From NCBI GenBank assembly GCA_934623545.1, contig CAKTVN010000075.1:1-7531 (forward strand): 7,531 nt of DNA, in the 5' to 3' direction. The notes below the pieces were generated by a model. The model was not told the origin of the DNA. It saw nothing but the letters and a program-made list of their open reading frames with translations, and made no database searches. Below, piece by piece: positions 5,353 to 7,531 of the stretch. The position numbers and the translations under genes were made by a program. Source of the stretch: an uncultured Oscillospiraceae bacterium. GTDB lineage: Bacteria; Bacillota; Clostridia; Oscillospirales; Oscillospiraceae. The number at the start of each line of letters is the position of its first letter. The stretch's first letter is position 1.

Positions 5353-5440
5353 TCACCCCGGAGGGGTGATAACTCTTTTATGCCCGGAGGGCATAATGCC
5401 GCGCCCGAAGGTGCGAAAAAACTGCGTCCGGAGGACGCAG
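5353..5440 (-). repeat. Hairpin array following R4 copy 2 (minus orientation)
   Basis: The hairpins are 5353-5369 (7 bp), 5379-5395 (7 bp) and 5422-5440 (8 bp), all with loop GGA. There is also an imperfect one around 5401-5415 with loop GAA and a bulge. On the minus strand the loops read TCC or TTC, matching the apex CC-TYC-GG of the arrays at 367-585 and 6062-6094. The reversed apex agrees with the reversed orientation of the adjacent R4, R1 and R2. Confidence 0.75.
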
Positions 5441-5508
5441 GAGGCTTTCTCCGGATTCACCGGAGGTTCCGTTTTTACAGCGACGCTGTAACTGTGCCTC
5501 CGGCGGCT
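5438..5508 (-). repeat. R4 repeat module, copy 2
   Basis: This is an inverted relative of 5994-6065, sharing GGAGGCT..., CCGGATTCACCGGAGGTTCC (5451-5470) and ACTGTGCCTCCGGC. The internal stem TTACAGC/GCTGTAA (5475-5481 with 5485-5491) around GAC is a perfect 7 bp. Copy 3 uses different bases at the same positions yet still pairs. R1 is adjacent at 5509, as in 247-325. Confidence 0.8.
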
Positions 5509-5561
5509 CGTCCTCGCAAGCTCCATATCCCTCGCCCCGCCGCAAGCGGCAGGTCTCGTCC
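5509..5561 (-). repeat. R1 repeat module, copy 3
   Basis: This 53-bp module is the reverse complement of 247-299 with a single difference. With R2 (5582-5614) and R4 (5438-5508) it repeats the order R2, R1, R4 of 193-361 on the opposite strand. Confidence 0.92.
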
Positions 5562-5581
5562 GTTTCGTTGTTCCTCCTTTT

Positions 5582-5614
5582 CCCACGCGAATCGCTTCGC
5601 TGGATTCGCGCGGG
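5582..5614 (-). repeat. R2 hairpin module, copy 2
   Basis: An 11-bp stem with one mismatch (5582-5592 with 5604-5614) surrounds an 11-nt loop that reads CCAGCGAAGCG on the minus strand. The loop matches the copy at 205-215 with one change, while the arms have no obvious relation to those at 193-227. Confidence 0.8.
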
Positions 5615-5647
5615 AGCCCTTGCCCCTTTGGAATCCCCTTAAAACGA

Positions 5648-5676
5648 CCAAGGAAGAGGTGATTCCTCTTCCTTGG
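5648..5676. repeat. Perfect 12-bp hairpin
   Basis: CCAAGGAAGAGG (5648-5659) and CCTCTTCCTTGG (5665-5676) flank the loop TGATT. It is less GC-rich than the neighbouring hairpins, and no T-run follows. It could be a weak terminator or a module whose other copies are outside the window. Confidence 0.6.
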
Positions 5677-5714
5677 ATCTATCTCCCCTCAGAAGATTGA
5701 AAGTCAGCAGCAAC

Positions 5715-5736
5715 GGGTCGATGTGGGCATCGACCC
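5715..5736. repeat. Perfect 9-bp hairpin with trailing CCCTACGAAG
   Basis: GGGTCGATG (5715-5723) and CATCGACCC (5728-5736) flank the loop TGGG. The trailing bases partly resemble 462-475. Such hairpins look like dispersed intergenic repeats, but only one clear copy is present here. Confidence 0.6.
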
Positions 5737-5853
5737 CTACGAAGTTCTTGCTATCGGAAGGCGTCCCGAATTTCATACGTCAAATATTCAACGGGCACGA
5801 ACATAACGACCTATACAATTTATTGTGCGGTCAGGAAACCCGATTCTACGGTC

Positions 5854-5995
5854 GCCTGAAGGGCGTTCGGACTACGGAAAGAGGAACGACAATACGTAAA
5901 ATCTAACGACTCGTTTTTCTGCGCGTAAGCGCTATTTCGTTCTCCTGCGCCTCTTTTTTGCATACTTTTTTCTGGCAAGACAGAAAAAAGTATGC
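5854..5995 (+). repeat. R3 repeat module, copy 2 (complete)
   Basis: This is a direct repeat of 56-187. It ends in a perfect 15-bp inverted repeat, 5960-5974 with 5981-5995, around loop GCAAGA. The stem is AT-rich with a run of six T, unlike the GC-rich hairpins nearby, and could act as a bidirectional terminator. R4 begins within the last bases of the right arm. Confidence 0.88.
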
Positions 5996-6065
5996 CCGCG
6001 GAGCGACAGTTGCGGTGTCACTGCAAAAATGGAACCTCCGGTGAATCCGGAAAAGAGCCTCCCGC
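5994..6065 (+). repeat. R4 repeat module, copy 3
   Basis: Its first 23 bases are identical to 303-325. The internal stem TTGCGGT/ACTGCAA (6010-6016 with 6020-6026) around GTC includes one G-T pair. It continues through CCTCCGGTGAATCCGG, which folds on itself, into a hairpin array. R3 precedes it directly, with no R2 or R1 between. Confidence 0.85.
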
Positions 6066-6119
6066 ATCCTCCGGATGTGGCTGCCCTCCGGGCATAAAAA
6101 GAGTGTCACCCTTCGGGGT
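6062..6119 (+). repeat. Hairpin array following R4 copy 3
   Basis: Hairpins lie at 6062-6080 (8 bp, one wobble) and 6082-6094 (5 bp), both with loop TCC. An imperfect one, about 6103-6122 with loop TTC, looks like a decayed relative of 519-540. The array ends about 30 nt before the promoter of the methyltransferase gene. Confidence 0.7.
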
Positions 6120-6150
6120 AACAAAAAGCTACCCTCTTTCGTTATAAATA

Positions 6151-6159
6151 TGCTACAAT
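6151..6159 (+). promoter_or_regulatory. Extended -10 promoter of the methyltransferase gene
   Basis: TG-C-TACAAT (6151-6159) is an extended -10. No good -35 is present, as is usual for such promoters. Transcription would start near 6166, leaving a 26-nt leader with GGAGGA at 6179-6184. A TATAAA at 6143-6148 is an alternative. Confidence 0.55.
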
Positions 6160-6191
6160 GAAGAAAACAAAACTCTTCGGAGGAACACACT

Positions 6192-7370
6192 ATGGTATCT
6201 GGTCAGGTCTGTCTGCGGCGCGGCGCGGACACGCGCGTGCGCGGCGGCGCACCGTGGATCTTTGAAAATGAACTCGACTGGGCGGACGACACCTGCGAAG
6301 CGGGCGGTATCGTCGACGTGCTGGACAGCCGGCTGCACTTTGTGGCGCGCGGCTTCTGGAATCCGGCATCCAAGATCTGCGTCCGCGTGCTCACGCGCGA
6401 CGGATCAGAGGGCATCGACCGCGACTTTTTCCGCCGGAGGCTTCGGCGCGCGTGGGCTGATCGCCGCGCGCTCGGCTTTTCCGACGCCTGCCGGGTCGTG
6501 TTCGGCGAGTCGGACGGGCTGCCGGGGCTGACGGTCGACAAATTCTCAAACTGCCTCTCCTTTCAGATCACCTCGCTCGGCATGGAGCAGTGGAAGCCCG
6601 TGCTGATCGAGCTTCTCGCGGAGCTCTTCCAGCCGCAGGGCATCTATGAGCGCGACGACGTCCCGGTCCGGGAAAAGGAAGGGCTCACGCAAATGACCGG
6701 CAGCGTCTATGGGACGGTGCCGGAGGAGCTCGAAATTCGCGAGCATGACGCGCGGATGCTGGTCCACATCGCGCGTGGGCAAAAGACCGGGCACTTTCTC
6801 GACCAGCAGGAAAACCGCGGTCGCATTCAGCCCTACTGCGCCGGACGAAACGTGCTGGACCTGTGCTGCTGCACCGGCGGATTTTCCATCCACGCGGCGC
6901 TCTACGGCGCAAAGCACGTAGAGGCGGTCGACGTTTCGGAGGAGGCGCTCGCGCTCGTGCGGCGAAACGCCGCGCTCAACGGCGTCGAGGCGTACATCGA
7001 GACGACCTGCGCCAACGTCTTTGACCTCGCGCGCGAGTATTCCGACGCGAAGCGGCAGTACGGGCTCGTGATCTGCGACCCGCCCGCGTTTGCCAAGAGC
7101 CGCAAGGCGCTCGACGGCGCGTACCGCGGCTACAAGGAGCTGAATCTGCGGTGCATGAAGCTGGTCGAGCCGGGCGGTTATCTGGTCTCATGCTCGTGCA
7201 GCCAGTTCATGACGCCGGAGCTGTTTCTTAAAATGCTGCGCGAGGCGGCAGCGGACGCAGGGCGCACCGCGCGGCTGCTCGAGACGCTCATCCAGTCCCG
7301 CGACCATCCCGCGGATCTTGCCGCGGAGCAGTCGCTTTACCTCAAAGGATATATTTTGCAAATTCAGTAA
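6192..7370 (+). CDS. rlmI: Class I SAM-dependent rRNA methyltransferase, RlmI-like
   Basis: This 392-aa cytoplasmic enzyme is of the COG1092/RlmI type, which in E. coli makes 5-methylcytosine at 23S rRNA position 1962. The N-terminal 1-75 region is PUA-like (RGGAPWIFENEL at 17-28). The middle domain follows, then a Rossmann methyltransferase with QKTGHFLDQQENR (197-209), the SAM-binding loop VLDLCCCTGG (221-230), acidic D248, DPPAF (296-300) and SCSCSQ (333-338). C334 or C336 could be the catalytic motif-VI cysteine. D371-H372-P373 matches the conserved C-terminal motif. Length is normal. GGAGGA (6179-6184) sits 7 nt before the ATG. It is monocistronic in this window. Orthologues with other rRNA targets exist, so the exact nucleotide modified is inferred. 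Confidence 0.93.
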   Translation: MVSGQVCLRRGADTRVRGGAPWIFENELDWADDTCEAGGIVDVLDSRLHFVARGFWNPASKICVRVLTRDGSEGIDRDFFRRRLRRAWADRRALGFSDACRVVFGESDGLPGLTVDKFSNCLSFQITSLGMEQWKPVLIELLAELFQPQGIYERDDVPVREKEGLTQMTGSVYGTVPEELEIREHDARMLVHIARGQKTGHFLDQQENRGRIQPYCAGRNVLDLCCCTGGFSIHAALYGAKHVEAVDVSEEALALVRRNAALNGVEAYIETTCANVFDLAREYSDAKRQYGLVICDPPAFAKSRKALDGAYRGYKELNLRCMKLVEPGGYLVSCSCSQFMTPELFLKMLREAAADAGRTARLLETLIQSRDHPADLAAEQSLYLKGYILQIQ

Positions 7371-7390
7371 AAGCAATGCCGGTTGCTTTT
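7369..7390 (+). terminator. Likely terminator of the methyltransferase gene
   Basis: AAAAGCAA (7369-7376), loop TGCCGG, TTGCTTTT (7383-7390) is a perfect 8-bp stem overlapping the TAA stop. The T-run lies in the 3' arm and is followed by CCGG, so termination may be modest. Confidence 0.6.
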
Positions 7391-7446
7391 CCGGATCCAC
7401 TGGATATGCCATTTTTGCAGTGACGCCGCAACTGTGCCTCCGGCGG
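7391..7446 (-). repeat. R4 repeat module, copy 4
   Basis: Same orientation as 5451-5508, and close to the reverse complement of 5994-6050: CCGGATCCAC, then CCATTTTTGCAGTGAC, then CCGCAACTGT. The internal stem (7415-7421 with 7425-7431, loop GAC) has one mismatch and one wobble, so it looks decayed. GCATACTTT at 7446-7454 is the start of an R3-like hairpin arm, after which similarity stops. Confidence 0.78.
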
Positions 7447-7454
7447 CATACTTT

Positions 7455-7531
7455 CCTAGGGTGTATCTGAAAACTCCAAACGCACCCGGGCAGCGGGTCT
7501 TTTTGCGGTGTGCCGCGTCATTTTTCCTTGA
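7455..7531. mobile_element. Possible insertion-sequence edge, cut by the window end
   Basis: Similarity to the R4-R3 junction stops abruptly at about 7454. A CTAG (7456-7459) and GGTGTATCTGAAAA follow. A short sequence of this style next to CTAG resembles the terminal repeat and target site of IS5- or IS1182-type elements. A weak hairpin, ACCCG (7484-7488) with CGGGT (7494-7498), followed by TTTTT, comes next. No transposase reading frame is inside the window, so this is tentative. Confidence 0.35.

Larger units (their letters stand above)
5615..5853. other. Non-coding spacer between two back-to-back repeat elements
   Basis: No credible gene is present. The stretch holds a perfect 12-bp hairpin at 5648-5676 (loop TGATT) and a perfect 9-bp hairpin at 5715-5736 (loop TGGG) followed by CCCTACGAAG. 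After these comes an AT-richer tract, about 5765-5850, in which I recognise nothing. ACCCCTACAAGTCT at 462-475 resembles the sequence after the second hairpin, so that hairpin may also be a dispersed module. Confidence 0.6.

Noticed and set aside
5353..5906. Three small open frames of 77-106 codons between trkH and the methyltransferase
   Set aside because: They lie over repeat modules or the spacer, show no ribosome binding site or recognisable domain, and contain the R1-encoded peptide or pieces of hairpins.
5353..6119. CRISPR array
   Set aside because: The repeats are palindromic modules of different kinds at irregular spacing. There is no constant repeat-spacer periodicity and no cas gene.

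Overview
The window looks like a chromosomal segment of a GC-rich, low-oxygen Firmicute, most likely a gut Clostridia member of the Oscillospiraceae/Ruminococcaceae type. This is inferred from strong GGAGG-type ribosome binding sites, GC-rich third codon positions, a Clostridia-style Crp/Fnr regulator next to a ferredoxin-like gene, and intergenic islands packed with GC-rich hairpins. No rRNA, tRNA, CRISPR array or prophage gene was seen.

Layout: 1-607 is a non-coding repeat/hairpin island. 637-1619 is a two-gene minus-strand operon (zinc-ribbon protein, then an unusual 4Fe-4S protein, overlapping by 4 bp). It is divergent from a Crp/Fnr-family regulator at 1741-2391, and the two directions share a short promoter region with a 14-bp palindrome. 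2499-5318 is a two-gene potassium-uptake operon, trkA-trkH, with its own consensus-like promoter. 5319-6150 is a second non-coding repeat/hairpin island. 6192-7370 is an RlmI-like rRNA methyltransferase gene. After it come another repeat copy and what may be the edge of an insertion sequence, running off the window end.

How the genes fit together: the regulator, zinc-ribbon protein and Fe-S protein look like a small redox- or nitrosative-stress-related unit in which the regulator probably controls both directions. TrkA (cytoplasmic gating ring) and TrkH (membrane channel) form one K+ uptake system. The methyltransferase is a housekeeping gene unrelated to its neighbours.

The most interesting part is the non-coding DNA. 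Four dispersed modules (called here R1, R2, R3 and R4) plus arrays of short hairpins recur in a consistent polarity: R3, R2, R1, R4, then hairpins. Some copies lack modules. In R1, R2 and R4 the loops and flanks are conserved while the two stem arms change together, which is the signature of selection on, or copying of, a folded structure. I cannot name this family from the sequence alone. It may be a structured RNA, a MITE/REP-like element, or transcription-end structure.
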